47,659 nucleotides of DNA from NCBI GenBank assembly GCA_013002465.1, contig JABDJO010000135.1, positions 1 through 47,659 on the forward strand, in the 5' to 3' direction. Positions 26,773 to 35,917 of the stretch are shown here, one piece after another; position 1 is the first letter of the stretch, and every line of letters starts with the position of its first letter. The notes beneath the pieces are model-generated. The model saw only the letters and a list, made by a program, of their open reading frames with translations, was not told the DNA's origin and did not search any database. The stretch is from Silicimonas sp. (GTDB lineage: Bacteria; Pseudomonadota; Alphaproteobacteria; Rhodobacterales; Rhodobacteraceae). The position numbers and the translations under genes were made by a program.

Positions 26773-27873
26773 ATGAGCCTCAACACCTATGGACATCTAT
26801 TCCGGGTCACGACCTGGGGCGAAAGTCATGGACCCGCCATTGGCGCCACCGTCGATGGTTGTCCGCCGGGTGTGGCGCTGATCGAAAGCGATCTGCAGGG
26901 CTGGCTCGACAAACGAAAACCCGGCCAGAACAAGTACACTACGCAACGGCGCGAGGCGGACGCGGTTGAAATCCTTTCCGGTACTTTCGAAGGCAAGACC
27001 ACCGGAACGCCGATCCAACTCATGATCCGCAACACCGATCAGCGGTCAAAGGACTATGGCGATATCGCCGAAAAGTTCCGCCCCGGCCATGCCGATATCA
27101 CCTATTGGCAAAAATACGGCATACGCGATTATCGTGGCGGCGGGCGGTCCTCGGCCCGCGAAACCGCCACCCGCGTGGCCGCCGGTGGCGTCGCGCGCGC
27201 CGCCCTTGATCGACTTGCCCCGGGGGTGAAAATCACCGGCTATCTGGTCGCCATGGGTGAGCACGAGATCGACCGAAACCGTTTTGACTGGGACCAGATC
27301 GAGCAAAATCCGTTCTGGGCGCCAGACGCGCAAGCTGCTGAAAACTGGGCAATATACCTGGATGGCTTGCGCAAATCGGGTTCGTCCGTCGGGGCGATTA
27401 TCGAGGTCACGATCAGGGGGTGTCCGGCGGGATTGGGGGCGCCGGTCTATGGCAAGCTTGATACCGATCTGGCGGCGGCGATGATGTCGATCAACGCTGT
27501 GAAGGGAGTCGAGATCGGCGAGGGCATGGCCGCAGCGCGACTGACGGGCGAGGCCAATGCCGACGAGATTTCCATGGGCGAGAATGGCCCCGAATACAGT
27601 TCCAATCACGCCGGTGGCATCCTTGGCGGCATCTCGACAGGTCAGGATATCATCGTGCGTTTTGCTGTGAAACCAACGTCTTCGATCCTGACGCCGCGAA
27701 AGACGATCACCAAATCCGGCGAGGCAACCGAAATCATTACCAAGGGCCGCCACGATCCTTGTGTCGGCATCCGCGCGGTTCCCGTGGCCGAGGCGATGGC
27801 GGCGACGGTGATCCTTGATCACCTGCTTCTGGATCGCGCGCAGACCGGTGGCACCCGGGGTGCGATTGGCTGA
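26773..27873 (+). CDS. aroC: chorismate synthase
   Basis: AroC, 366 residues. It makes chorismate from EPSP with reduced FMN, the last shared step of aromatic synthesis. Signatures: [15 protein letters not shown] near the N-terminus (10-24), the central [20 protein letters not shown] (about 122-141) and [17 protein letters not shown] near 330. It has a strong ribosome site, GAAGGAGG. It is divergent from the thiamine operon and ends in a TGATG overlap with the next gene. Confidence 0.97.
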   Translation: MSLNTYGHLFRVTTWGESHGPAIGATVDGCPPGVALIESDLQGWLDKRKPGQNKYTTQRREADAVEILSGTFEGKTTGTPIQLMIRNTDQRSKDYGDIAEKFRPGHADITYWQKYGIRDYRGGGRSSARETATRVAAGGVARAALDRLAPGVKITGYLVAMGEHEIDRNRFDWDQIEQNPFWAPDAQAAENWAIYLDGLRKSGSSVGAIIEVTIRGCPAGLGAPVYGKLDTDLAAAMMSINAVKGVEIGEGMAAARLTGEANADEISMGENGPEYSSNHAGGILGGISTGQDIIVRFAVKPTSSILTPRKTITKSGEATEIITKGRHDPCVGIRAVPVAEAMAATVILDHLLLDRAQTGGTRGAIG

Positions 27874-28325
27874 TGTCGGCGTCCTATTTCGTGCTGATTC
27901 CGGCGGATCCATCCCGTGAATCCCCTGAAAATGCAGAAGAAATTCGAACAACGCTTGCAAAGATGCTGGCTGCGAGACGCTCGCGCCTGAAGGATTACGG
28001 CAAGCTTCAGTTCATTGATTGCGGCGAGAACTTCGAGACAATCGCCTGCCCGAATTGCCAGGCCCCGATCACGACAAAGCAGTGGCACGCCTGGATGGAC
28101 GAAGACTGGCACGGCGAAGAGGGGTTTCATCTGCACCGTCACGAAACGCCGTGTTGCGGCTTTGATTGCACGGTGAATGACCTGAACTATCATTGTAATC
28201 AAGGGTTTGCCCGCTGGTTCATCAGTGCCGAGATCGACCAGAAGGCCAACCTGATCGCGGAAGAGCTTGAAACGTTGGACAGAATCGCCGGTTTCGCGCT
28301 GAAGGTCATTCATCAACGATACTAG
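27873..28325 (+). CDS. uncharacterised Cys/His-rich protein coupled to aroC
   Basis: A 150-residue protein of no recognised family. It has an acidic amphipathic N-terminal helix, then C50, a CPNC knuckle (59-62), a His cluster HLHRH (86-90), CC (94-95), C99 and C108. This is a plausible zinc-binding core, with Trp-rich spacing between the knuckles (WHAWMDEDWH). There is no signal peptide, so it is probably cytoplasmic. The ATG shares bases with the aroC stop, so it is translated with aroC. Length and codon use look like a real gene; function is unknown. Confidence 0.7.
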   Translation: MSASYFVLIPADPSRESPENAEEIRTTLAKMLAARRSRLKDYGKLQFIDCGENFETIACPNCQAPITTKQWHAWMDEDWHGEEGFHLHRHETPCCGFDCTVNDLNYHCNQGFARWFISAEIDQKANLIAEELETLDRIAGFALKVIHQRY

Positions 28326-29160
28326 TGGAGTCTGCCCTCCGAGCCTTCGAAGTTCCATTCATCTTTTGGCAAGTCCACCGCCCGGTGTGAAACTTATACT
28401 TTTGTACATCTCGCCGCGCCCTGTTTCGCCGTTTTGTACAGAATGCCGTACGGTGTGGTTAAGGAACCCCAAATGGCCAAATCCATGACAGTCAGCGCAA
28501 GGCTTGTGGTTCTCGTTGCGGCGACCTCAATGTGACCGATGGAGAGTGACGGCGCAGAAAGTATCGGCCGATGCCTTCGGTCGCGCCTCCCGAACGAATT
28601 GAGCAAGCCAAGGTCGGCTGTGCGGGACTAAGCCGCCATACCGAATTGGCAACGGCCCAGCACAACTTGAACAATTTCTTGTCATTGCCTTGCACTTCCG
28701 TTTCAAACGGAAGTGCAATCGCGTCTCAGTTTCTCAAGTGCAGTGGGTCAATGCTCACGAACAAGACAGTAAGCAATATGAATACGCCCCACGTAATAGT
28801 GCTATTCATTTCAATGGCCCTCAAAATCCGATTCCAGAAAACTAAATAAATCTACCAAAAGTCGATGTGGGCTACAGATGGTGTGCATCGGTGCCGCACG
28901 ACTCTGTATCCGTACATTAGCATAAAAGCAGTGGTCTCCAAAACATCGTTCAAAAAGTGCGCGGCGGCGACTAGGAAGCGCTTTTGCAGGAACGTCATTC
29001 TAAAGAAGCGCGGACTGCATTGGAATACGGCCACCCTGCCTGCACTATCGACGTCTGCGACGAAGATTGGAAAGCCAGGGATATGCTTCAGCCTCTGACG
29101 TCAAAGCCGGTGCCTTTCGTCCGTAGCGTGGCCGAGGACAATGGCCGCACTGCGGGTGCG
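28326..29160. other. gene-poor, lower-GC region before an IS30 remnant
   Basis: About 830 bases with no convincing gene. Frames are short, share no family signature and lack ribosome sites. Base composition is visibly more AT-rich than the flanks, suggesting acquired or decaying DNA. It contains two related TTTTGTACA stretches near 28398 and 28433 and a long palindrome at 28690-28718. A frame near 28984-29196 (GHPACTIDVCDEDWKARDM) could be the tail of a lost gene. Confidence 0.5.
28690..28718. repeat. 29-bp perfect palindrome
   Basis: TTGCACTTCCGTTT at 28690-28703 and AAACGGAAGTGCAA at 28705-28718 are exact reverse complements around a single C. No T-run follows on either strand, so it is not a normal terminator. 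It could be a protein-binding site, an end or target of a mobile element, or a hairpin of a small RNA. Confidence 0.85.
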
Positions 29161-29183
29161 GATTCAACGGGTAGTCGCAACAC
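29161..29183. repeat. probable IS30-family left terminal inverted repeat
   Basis: A GATTCAACGGGTAGTCGC-type end sits about 30 bases before the transposase start, the distance expected for IS30-family elements. The matching right end was not found downstream, consistent with loss of that half of the element. Confidence 0.5.
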
Positions 29184-29212
29184 TTTAATCTTTTGAGAAA
29201 GATGGAGTGTTG

Positions 29213-29737
29213 ATGATGAAGTACCGGACACGGACCTTTTATACGGACAAACAGAAGTCTGAGATGTGGGGTCGGTGGCAGCGGGGGGAGTCGTTGAGTT
29301 CGATTGGGCACAGGTTTGATCGAGCATCTTCATCGATCTTTCCGCACCTGGCGCTGACTGGCGGCATCCGTCCACGTGCACGCATCAGGTCTGGGCCGGC
29401 ATTAAGCTTAGAGGAGCGCGAGGAGATATCTCGTGGGTTGGCGGTGGATCGTTCTTTGCGTTCCATTGCGCGCGCTCTCGAACGAGCGCCATGGACGATC
29501 AGTTGGGAAGTTCGCAGGAACAGCGGACGCAAGGCGTATCGTGCCGCGCAGTCCGACCAACGTGCATGGGACTGCGCAAGACGGCCCAAAGCCTGTAAGC
29601 TCTCCTACAACGAGGCCCTCTGCCCATCGAAAGAAGTGGAGGGCGCTTGCGCTGGTGAACGAACAGGCGAGGGATTAATTGCACATGGATCCCCGGCTTG
29701 GCTAATTGATCTCGGCTACCTTGATCCCGCGCAATGA
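29213..29737 (+). pseudogene. IS30-family transposase, N-terminal remnant
   Basis: The first ~135 residues match the N-terminal helix-turn-helix region of IS30 transposases: KYRTRTFYTDKQKSEMW, GESLSSIGHRFDRASSSIF, LSLEEREEISRGLAV and RSLRSIARALERAPWTISWEVRRN. Similarity stops near 29625 (EALC), after which the frame runs into unrelated residues. The DDE catalytic core is absent. Changes such as TISWEV for the usual TISREV suggest decay. The element is therefore immobile. It lies at the edge of the sugar regulon and the low-GC patch, marking a past insertion point. Confidence 0.82.
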
Positions 29738-29820
29738 ATGCGTGTGGTTGACGGACAGTTTGGGCCTGCTTGGCAACTTAGAACGGAGGGCCGGATTTCA
29801 TGGGTTGGCCCATGCCCATT

Positions 29821-30642
29821 CTACGTCGCTTCGGCAGATCGGGCAGAGCCGGAATTTTCGTCTTGGGCAGCGCCAGCACCGATCTTCTTGGATATCATTC
29901 GACCCGCTTCAACCAGCGTCCGTTTACATTCTTCCACGTCCGGGTCCTGATTTGCGTGAAGGCGCTGAACATGGGGAATGGTCAGTGCGGCGACAACTTC
30001 GCCAGCATAGCCGAACACCGGAACAGACAGGTTCAGCACGCCTTGAATGACGGATGACGGACTTTCGCATACGCCCGAGGCGATGACCTGTTCCACCGCC
30101 TCCTCAAATACATCCATCGCCTCGGATGTGAATGCCGCGTTCTTTGCGCAAATTGCATGACGTTCGGCATAAGTCAGAAGGTGGAGCAAACTTGCACCCG
30201 ACGAGGTTAGAACCATGGGCACCTGAGCGCCCAAGCGAACGACGGTGATGTTGTTTCCAGGCGAGTCAACCTGGGCGACGACCAGAATCTCGCTGTCATA
30301 CGGGATAGCCAGATGCAAGGATTGGTTCAGGGCAATCGCGGTCTGTTCCATGATCCGCCCGGCCACCGCTGTCAGGCGCCTGGTTGGTGGATAGCGGTGC
30401 GACAATTCGAATAGGCGCATTGTCAGCGCATAGCGTTCGCTTTCCTCTTCGAACTGAACATAGCCACGCGCCACGAGCACCGCCAACATTCTGTAAAGCT
30501 CGCTCACGGACCGTCCAAGCGCCTGAGCGATTTCGTTTTTTTTCAGCCCATTCGTCTGGGTTGCCAAGAGTTCAAGGATATCGAGGCCCTTGGAGAGCGC
30601 CGGTGCGCTGTATTTCTCGGTGCTAATCAACTCCGTGTTCAT
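29821..30642 (-). CDS. IclR-family transcriptional regulator of the sugar regulon
   Basis: A 273-residue IclR protein: winged helix with LSKGLDILELLA, LKKNEIAQALGRSVSELYRMLAVL (about 32-55) and the C-terminal ligand domain with TSSGASLLHLLTYAER. It is 49 bases downstream of the lactonase gene on the same strand. It probably represses the divergent transporter/catabolic operon and responds to a sugar or sugar acid. A candidate operator lies in the shared promoter at 31570-31590. The signal molecule is inferred, not known. Confidence 0.9.
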   Translation of the reverse strand: MNTELISTEKYSAPALSKGLDILELLATQTNGLKKNEIAQALGRSVSELYRMLAVLVARGYVQFEEESERYALTMRLFELSHRYPPTRRLTAVAGRIMEQTAIALNQSLHLAIPYDSEILVVAQVDSPGNNITVVRLGAQVPMVLTSSGASLLHLLTYAERHAICAKNAAFTSEAMDVFEEAVEQVIASGVCESPSSVIQGVLNLSVPVFGYAGEVVAALTIPHVQRLHANQDPDVEECKRTLVEAGRMISKKIGAGAAQDENSGSARSAEAT

Positions 30643-30691
30643 GGGTTCTTCTTTCGTCGGCTTTTGTGTCTTGGAATGTCGCGGCCATCCA

Positions 30692-31534
30692 TCAGGTTCT
30701 TAGTTGCCAAAGGTCAAGCGCATTCGCATGGTAAAGAGCGTCGCGTTCGCTGGATGACCAGTTTCCGGTCAATGCGTGAGTGACCGCCACCCAGGTCGCC
30801 AGATCGCCGCCAAGGTTGCAGACCGGGCTGTCGGATCCCCAGACAATCCGATTTGTTCCGAAGGCGTCCACTGTTTCGTCAACGAATGGCTTGATGTCGT
30901 CAATCGTCCAACTTGCGGGATCACCGTAGGCGATGACTCCGGAAATCTTGGCGTGTACGTTTGGACGTTCCGCGAGGGCCCGCATGCTGCTGCGCCATGG
31001 TTCCAATTCGCCGGACGCAACATCAGGCACCCCGCAATGGTCGAGCACGAACGACACGTTCGGGCAATGATCCACAAGCTCTCCGGCAAGATGCAGTTGG
31101 CGTGGCAGGACACATAGATCGAAGGTCAAGCCTGTTCCACCAAGACGCTTGATGTTGTCGCGAAACGTGGCGGTGGTACTTACCTCGTCGGGGACGACGT
31201 GCAGAACGCGGCGAAACCCGCGAACGATGTCGGTTTCGCGTGCGCGCTCAAGATGCGCGGCAAAATCTTCGCGTTCCGGTCGACATGAGGAAATGATGCC
31301 ACGAAGCAGGTTACCCTGCGAACCGGCAAGATCCGAGATGACCGACACTTCCTTTTCGATCTGGTCTTCGGCGACATCGACTTCCATGTGAAAGCACCCA
31401 CCGATTCCAAGCCGTGCGGCGTTCGTTGCGTAGTCGTCAAACCTGTTGTCTTGATTCAGCACCTCAAATTCGTTCAGCCACGGATAGGAGATCCGATCCT
31501 TAAATATCAGGTGCAAGTGGGTGTCGAACAGCAT
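30692..31534 (-). CDS. amidohydrolase-2 family lactonase (L-fucono/L-rhamnono-lactonase-like)
   Basis: A 280-residue TIM-barrel metal hydrolase. It starts MLFDTHLHLI with the HxH pair near 6-8, and ends with VWGSDSPVCN, whose Asp is the catalytic metal ligand. This is the family that opens 1,4- or 1,5-lactones of sugar acids and 2-pyrone-4,6-dicarboxylate. The neighbouring dehydrogenase and acid-sugar dehydratase favour a sugar lactone. The ATG at 31534 follows GGAGG with 8-base spacing. Divergent from the solute-binding protein, followed by the IclR gene. Confidence 0.82.
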   Translation of the reverse strand: MLFDTHLHLIFKDRISYPWLNEFEVLNQDNRFDDYATNAARLGIGGCFHMEVDVAEDQIEKEVSVISDLAGSQGNLLRGIISSCRPEREDFAAHLERARETDIVRGFRRVLHVVPDEVSTTATFRDNIKRLGGTGLTFDLCVLPRQLHLAGELVDHCPNVSFVLDHCGVPDVASGELEPWRSSMRALAERPNVHAKISGVIAYGDPASWTIDDIKPFVDETVDAFGTNRIVWGSDSPVCNLGGDLATWVAVTHALTGNWSSSERDALYHANALDLWQLRT

Positions 31535-31653
31535 CCGTGGTCCTCCTGGCAATTAGCAACAAATAAGCGTTGACTAAATATGAAAGTCAAGTTTGTATGT
31601 GAATAGTGAATTTGAGGCGCACCGCGCTCGCATAACCAACACGGGAGAAAGTC
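31535..31653. promoter_or_regulatory. divergent promoter/operator of the sugar regulon
   Basis: On the plus strand TTGACT (31570-31575), 17 bases, then TTGTAT (31593-31598) form a near-consensus sigma-70 promoter for the transporter operon. The inverted repeat TTGACT-N9-AGTCAA (31570-31590) overlaps the -35 and the spacer, an ideal place for a repressor such as the IclR protein. A GGGAGA ribosome site precedes the ATG at 31654. Confidence 0.7.
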
Positions 31654-32961
31654 ATGAGAAGTATGAAACTGACAAAGCTGATGAGCGCGACGGCCCTGAT
31701 TGCCGTCGGCGGGCCCGCATTGGCGGCCGAATTCGACGGGGTGACGCTGCAGGCGAAGTTGATTGGCGGTCAGCAGTACGAAGCCCTTTACGCCCGCATT
31801 GGCGAATGGGAGGCAATGACCGGCGCCAAGGTCGAGATTATTTCGAAGAAGAACCATTTCGAACTGGACAAGGAGTTCAAGTCCGACCTGGCGGCGGGCA
31901 CGCTTGGCTGGTGCGTCGGCTCGAACCACTCGTCCTTTGCCGCACAATACCCCAGCCTTTATACCGACCTGACGCCCTATCTGACGGAAGATGTCATCGC
32001 GGAATACGTGCCGTCGAACGTCGCAGCGTCCAAGATCGGGGATGCGCTGGTGATGTTGCCCCGCGCGCAGTTTGACGTTTCGGTCCTGTACTATCTGAAG
32101 TCGGTCTACGAAGACGCCGACAACCAGACCGCCTACAAGGCTGAAACAGGCCGGGATTTGGCACCGCCAGACACTTGGGAAGAATACAAGGCGCAGGCGA
32201 TCTTCTTCACCGACGCCCCGAATTTCTATGGCACGCAATACGCGGGCAAGGACGAAGCGATCGTGGGCCGGTTCTATGAAATGGTGGTTGCCGAAGGTGG
32301 CCAGCTATTCAACGATGACTGGACACCGGCCTTCAACAGCGATGCCGGCAAGCGCGCGCTGTCATGGTTCGTCGACCTCTACCAGGCCGGGGCAGTTCCT
32401 CCGGGCACGACTTCTTATCTGTGGGATGATCTGGGGCAGGGATTCGCCTCGGGCACCATTGCGCTGAACCTCGATTGGCCGGGCTGGGCTGGTTTCTTCA
32501 ACGGCGAAGAAACCTCCAAGGCTGCCGGGAACGTCGGCGTCATCCTGCAACCCCAGGGCAGTGCCGGGATCCGGACCGGCTGGTCGGGTCATCACGGTTT
32601 TTCGGTCACGGAATCCTGTGACCAGAAGGAAGCCGCGGCATCGCTGGTTGCATGGCTGACCAACGAAGACAGCCAGAAGCTGGAAAGCTCGGGCGGCTCT
32701 CTGCCGACACGGACGGCGGTATGGGATCACGTGCTTGAAGCGGCCAAGGCCGACCCATTCCGCGCCGAGGCAATCGCCGCCTTCCAGGCCGGATCCGAGC
32801 ACGCATTCCCGGCGCCGCAGACGCCTTATTGGATCGAAGCAACCAACCTGATTTACCCCGAGTTGCAAGCCGCGATCCTTGGCGACAAGACCATCGACGA
32901 CGCCCTGTCCGATGCATCGGAAGCTGTTGACGAGATGATGCAGGAAAACGGTGTCTATTGA
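31654..32961 (+). CDS. ABC sugar transporter, periplasmic binding protein (family 1)
   Basis: A 435-residue exported binding protein: signal peptide residues 1-24 (SATALIAVGGPALA-A), then a family 1 carbohydrate-binding fold with YEALYARIGEWEAMTGAKVEII and a C-terminal SGGSLPTRTAV segment. It is first gene of the operon with the strong promoter. Substrate is probably a mono- or disaccharide containing a deoxy-sugar, judged only from the catabolic genes downstream. A stable hairpin follows the stop, which often keeps binding-protein mRNA more abundant than the permease mRNA. Confidence 0.9.
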   Translation: MRSMKLTKLMSATALIAVGGPALAAEFDGVTLQAKLIGGQQYEALYARIGEWEAMTGAKVEIISKKNHFELDKEFKSDLAAGTLGWCVGSNHSSFAAQYPSLYTDLTPYLTEDVIAEYVPSNVAASKIGDALVMLPRAQFDVSVLYYLKSVYEDADNQTAYKAETGRDLAPPDTWEEYKAQAIFFTDAPNFYGTQYAGKDEAIVGRFYEMVVAEGGQLFNDDWTPAFNSDAGKRALSWFVDLYQAGAVPPGTTSYLWDDLGQGFASGTIALNLDWPGWAGFFNGEETSKAAGNVGVILQPQGSAGIRTGWSGHHGFSVTESCDQKEAAASLVAWLTNEDSQKLESSGGSLPTRTAVWDHVLEAAKADPFRAEAIAAFQAGSEHAFPAPQTPYWIEATNLIYPELQAAILGDKTIDDALSDASEAVDEMMQENGVY

Positions 32962-32969
32962 TGCAATCG

Positions 32970-32998
32970 CCGCCCCGGGCCACTTTGGCTTGGGGCGG
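32970..32998 (+). promoter_or_regulatory. intercistronic hairpin after the binding-protein gene
   Basis: CCGCCCC (32970-32976) pairs with GGGGCGG (32992-32998), with a partial inner stem. No T-run follows, so it would stabilise the upstream message or partly attenuate transcription rather than terminate fully. This is common between binding-protein and permease genes. Confidence 0.6.
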
Positions 32999-33051
32999 GA
33001 TTGAACCGCTGACGGAACTTTCAAAGCAACTGAATGTCGAGGATGCAGGCG

Positions 33052-33948
33052 ATGACACGGTTCCGCCTTCCAGCTTGGTTTGCCCTTCTGTTGCCCGCCA
33101 TCATTGTTTTGGCGGCGGTCGTGCTGATCCCTTTGGTGTTGTCGCTCTATTCCAGCTTCACATCATACCGTCTTACCCGCCCGGAAACGCTTTATAACTG
33201 GATCGGCACCTTCAACTATGAAAAGGCCGCGAAAAGCGCGCATTTCTGGTCGGCCTTCGGACGAACGGTGTTGCTGCTGACCATCGCGCTCAACCTGGAA
33301 ATGCTGCTGGGTCTGGGGCTGGCGCTGCTGGTGAACCAGGTCACCTACGGACAAAGGGCGCTGCGGACCATCATGATGTTCCCGATGATGTTCTCGCCGC
33401 TTCTGGTTGGGTTTCAGTTCAAGTTCATCTTCAATGACAATGTCGGCCTGGTGAACAACGCCCTGCAATCCATCGGGTTTTCCAATGTCGCGATCCCCTG
33501 GCTGGTGGACGGTCAATTGGCGTTCTTTTCGATACTCGTCGCCGAGATGTGGTCGTCGACCTCGGTCTTTGCAATCCTCATTCTGGCCGGTCTGTTCGCG
33601 GTGCCCCGCGACCCGATCGAGGCCGCCAAGGTGGATGGCTGCACCCCGTGGCAGAGTTTTCGCCACATCACCCTGCCCTATATCATGCCCTTCATCTACA
33701 TCGCGCTGGCCATTCGATCGCTGGATGTGGCGCGGGCTTATGACATCGTCCAGATCATGACGAATGGCGGCCCTGCGCGTCGCACCGAGCTACTTTGGAC
33801 ATTGATCGGGCGCACCGGCTATGTGGACGCGAAGATGGGCTATGCGAACGCAATGGGCTACATTTCCATCTTCCTTGCCATCGGGTTCACAATCTTCTTT
33901 TTCCGCAAGCTGAATGCAGCGCGGGCGGAACTGGGCATGGGAGGCTGA
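33052..33948 (+). CDS. ABC sugar transporter permease 1 (MalF/UgpA type)
   Basis: A 298-residue inner-membrane permease with six hydrophobic segments. The EAA loop is PIEAAKVDGCTPWQSFRHITLP (about 195-215), the ATPase contact. The ATG at 33052 has GAGG 9 bases upstream and starts MTRFRLPAW; an in-frame ATG at 33034 has no ribosome site. Its stop overlaps the next start (TGATG). Confidence 0.92.
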   Translation: MTRFRLPAWFALLLPAIIVLAAVVLIPLVLSLYSSFTSYRLTRPETLYNWIGTFNYEKAAKSAHFWSAFGRTVLLLTIALNLEMLLGLGLALLVNQVTYGQRALRTIMMFPMMFSPLLVGFQFKFIFNDNVGLVNNALQSIGFSNVAIPWLVDGQLAFFSILVAEMWSSTSVFAILILAGLFAVPRDPIEAAKVDGCTPWQSFRHITLPYIMPFIYIALAIRSLDVARAYDIVQIMTNGGPARRTELLWTLIGRTGYVDAKMGYANAMGYISIFLAIGFTIFFFRKLNAARAELGMGG

Positions 33949-34817
33949 TGATGGACGAAAATCTCCAACACAGGCTCCGCGCACGGACTGTAAAGTATCT
34001 GCAACTGTTCGCGCTGTTCATTGCCATGGCCATTATTTGCATTCCTGGCCTGTGGGTGGTTCTGAACTCGTTCCGTCCAACGGTCGAGATCATGGCAAAG
34101 CCACCGGTCTGGATTCCGCAGAACCTTAGCCTGGATCATTACCGCGCCATGTTTGGCGGGGTCGGAGAAGGCGGCGTGCCCGTCATGCGGTACTTCACCA
34201 ACTCGCTGATCATCTCGGTCACGTCGACGATCATTGCGATCCTGGTCGGCATGGCCGGAGGATATGCCTTTGCGCGGTATCGTTTCCGGGGCAAGGCCGC
34301 GATCTTCATTGGCCTGATGCTGACACGTGCGGTTCCGGGTGTATCGCTGTCGCTGCCCCTATTCATCGTGATGGCCAAGACCGGGCTGATCGACACTCAT
34401 ATCGGTCTGATCCTTGTCTATGTCGCGCTGAACGTGCCCTTCACCATTTGGCTGATCGACGGGTTCTTCCGCCAAATCCCGGCCGAACTGGCCGAGGCTG
34501 CCGAGATCGACGGTTGCACGCGCTGGCAGGCGTTCTGGAAGGTCGAGTTCCCTGTGGCCCGCGCCGGGGTCGCCTCGGCAGGCATCTTCGCGTTCCTGAC
34601 ATCGTGGAACGAATATGCGCTGGCCAGTCAACTGACCCGCTCGACCTTTTCGAAGACGATGCCGGTCGGTTTGCGGGACTTCACCAGCGAATTCACGATC
34701 AACTGGGGTGGGATGTGTGCGTTGGCGGTTCTGATGATCATCCCCGCGCTTATTCTCACATTCCTGGTGCAGAAGCATCTTATCGCCGGTCTGACCTTCG
34801 GCGGCGTGAAAGGATAA
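33948..34817 (+). CDS. ABC sugar transporter permease 2 (MalG/UgpE type)
   Basis: A 289-residue permease with six membrane segments and the EAA loop [24 protein letters not shown] near 190-213. It pairs with permease 1 to form the channel of a CUT1 transporter. Two adjacent ATGs (33948, 33951) are possible starts; the first overlaps the upstream stop. The ATPase gene follows after 5 bases. Confidence 0.92.
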   Translation: MMDENLQHRLRARTVKYLQLFALFIAMAIICIPGLWVVLNSFRPTVEIMAKPPVWIPQNLSLDHYRAMFGGVGEGGVPVMRYFTNSLIISVTSTIIAILVGMAGGYAFARYRFRGKAAIFIGLMLTRAVPGVSLSLPLFIVMAKTGLIDTHIGLILVYVALNVPFTIWLIDGFFRQIPAELAEAAEIDGCTRWQAFWKVEFPVARAGVASAGIFAFLTSWNEYALASQLTRSTFSKTMPVGLRDFTSEFTINWGGMCALAVLMIIPALILTFLVQKHLIAGLTFGGVKG

Positions 34818-34822
34818 CCGAC

Positions 34823-35917
34823 ATGGCACAGGTAAACCTCAGGAATGTCGTGAAACGCTTCGGCCCCCTCCAGGTGGTGCATGGCGTCGATCTTGATATC
34901 AACGACAATGAATTTGTCGTGCTGGTCGGGCCGTCCGGATGCGGCAAATCGACGACGCTGCGAATGATTGCGGGGCTTGAGGCGATTTCCGAAGGCGAAA
35001 TCGCCATCGGCGACCGGGTGGTCAACGATCTGCCGCCGCGGCACCGCAACATCTCGATGGTGTTCCAGAACTATGCCCTTTACCCCCACATGTCGGTGCG
35101 TGAAAACCTGGGCTTTTCGCTTGAAATTGCGAAGAAGCCGAAAGCCGAAATCGACAAGGCGGTGGATGAGGCCGCCGAAATCCTAAGCCTGACCGACTAT
35201 ATGGATCGCAAACCTGGCGCCCTGTCCGGCGGTCAGCGCCAGCGTGTTGCCATGGGCCGTGCCATTGTGCGCCATCCGGATGTCTTTCTTTTTGACGAAC
35301 CTCTGTCCAATCTTGACGCCAAGCTGCGCACGCAGATGCGGACCGAAATCAAGAAGCTGCATCAGAAGGTTAATTCAACCATCGTTTACGTGACCCACGA
35401 TCAGGTCGAAGCAATGACGCTTGCCGACCGCATCGTCATCATGCGCGACGGATATATAGAGCAAGTCGGAACCCCGCTTGAGGTGTTCGAGGCCCCCGCA
35501 AACACCTTTGTTGCAACCTTCATTGGCTCGCCACCGATGAACTTGCTGACTGGGCGGGTCGCGGCGGACATGATTTCGCTGGAAGGCGGGCTGAAGGTCG
35601 CCGTTCCCGACCAGTACCGCGCCAACGTCAGCGAAGGCCAGGACGTCGTTCTGGGCTTTCGGGCCGATAATCTGATGCCCGTCGGTCACGCCATGCCGAT
35701 GGAAGGGGCCTTTGCCGAGCTTGAAATGACGGTGAACTTGTCCGAGCCCCTAGGAACGGAAACCCTGCTTTTCACGTCGATAGCGGACAAGGAAATTCAG
35801 GCCAAAATGCTGAACCCGCGCCCGGTTGCATCAGGCGAAAAGCTGTCGTTCCAACTGGATTTGACGCGCTGTCACCTGTTCGATGCCGAAACCCAGAACA
35901 GCCTGAGGTCAAACTGA
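34823..35917 (+). CDS. ABC sugar transporter ATPase (UgpC/MsmX type)
   Basis: A 364-residue ATPase with Walker [10 protein letters not shown], signature LSGGQRQR, Walker [17 protein letters not shown] and the C-terminal TOBE/OB regulatory domain typical of the CUT1 sugar importers (from about 235). It energises the permease pair. Its stop overlaps the start of the enolase-superfamily gene (TGATG), so transport and catabolism are co-translated. Confidence 0.94.
   Translation: MAQVNLRNVVKRFGPLQVVHGVDLDINDNEFVVLVGPSGCGKSTTLRMIAGLEAISEGEIAIGDRVVNDLPPRHRNISMVFQNYALYPHMSVRENLGFSLEIAKKPKAEIDKAVDEAAEILSLTDYMDRKPGALSGGQRQRVAMGRAIVRHPDVFLFDEPLSNLDAKLRTQMRTEIKKLHQKVNSTIVYVTHDQVEAMTLADRIVIMRDGYIEQVGTPLEVFEAPANTFVATFIGSPPMNLLTGRVAADMISLEGGLKVAVPDQYRANVSEGQDVVLGFRADNLMPVGHAMPMEGAFAELEMTVNLSEPLGTETLLFTSIADKEIQAKMLNPRPVASGEKLSFQLDLTRCHLFDAETQNSLRSN

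Noticed and set aside
26599-26796. 65-residue minus-strand frame upstream of thiB
   Set aside because: It lies across the TPP riboswitch and its promoter; the RNA motif explains the sequence conservation.
27046-27960. 304-residue minus-strand frame opposite aroC
   Set aside because: Antisense to chorismate synthase; no recognisable motif and no start signal.
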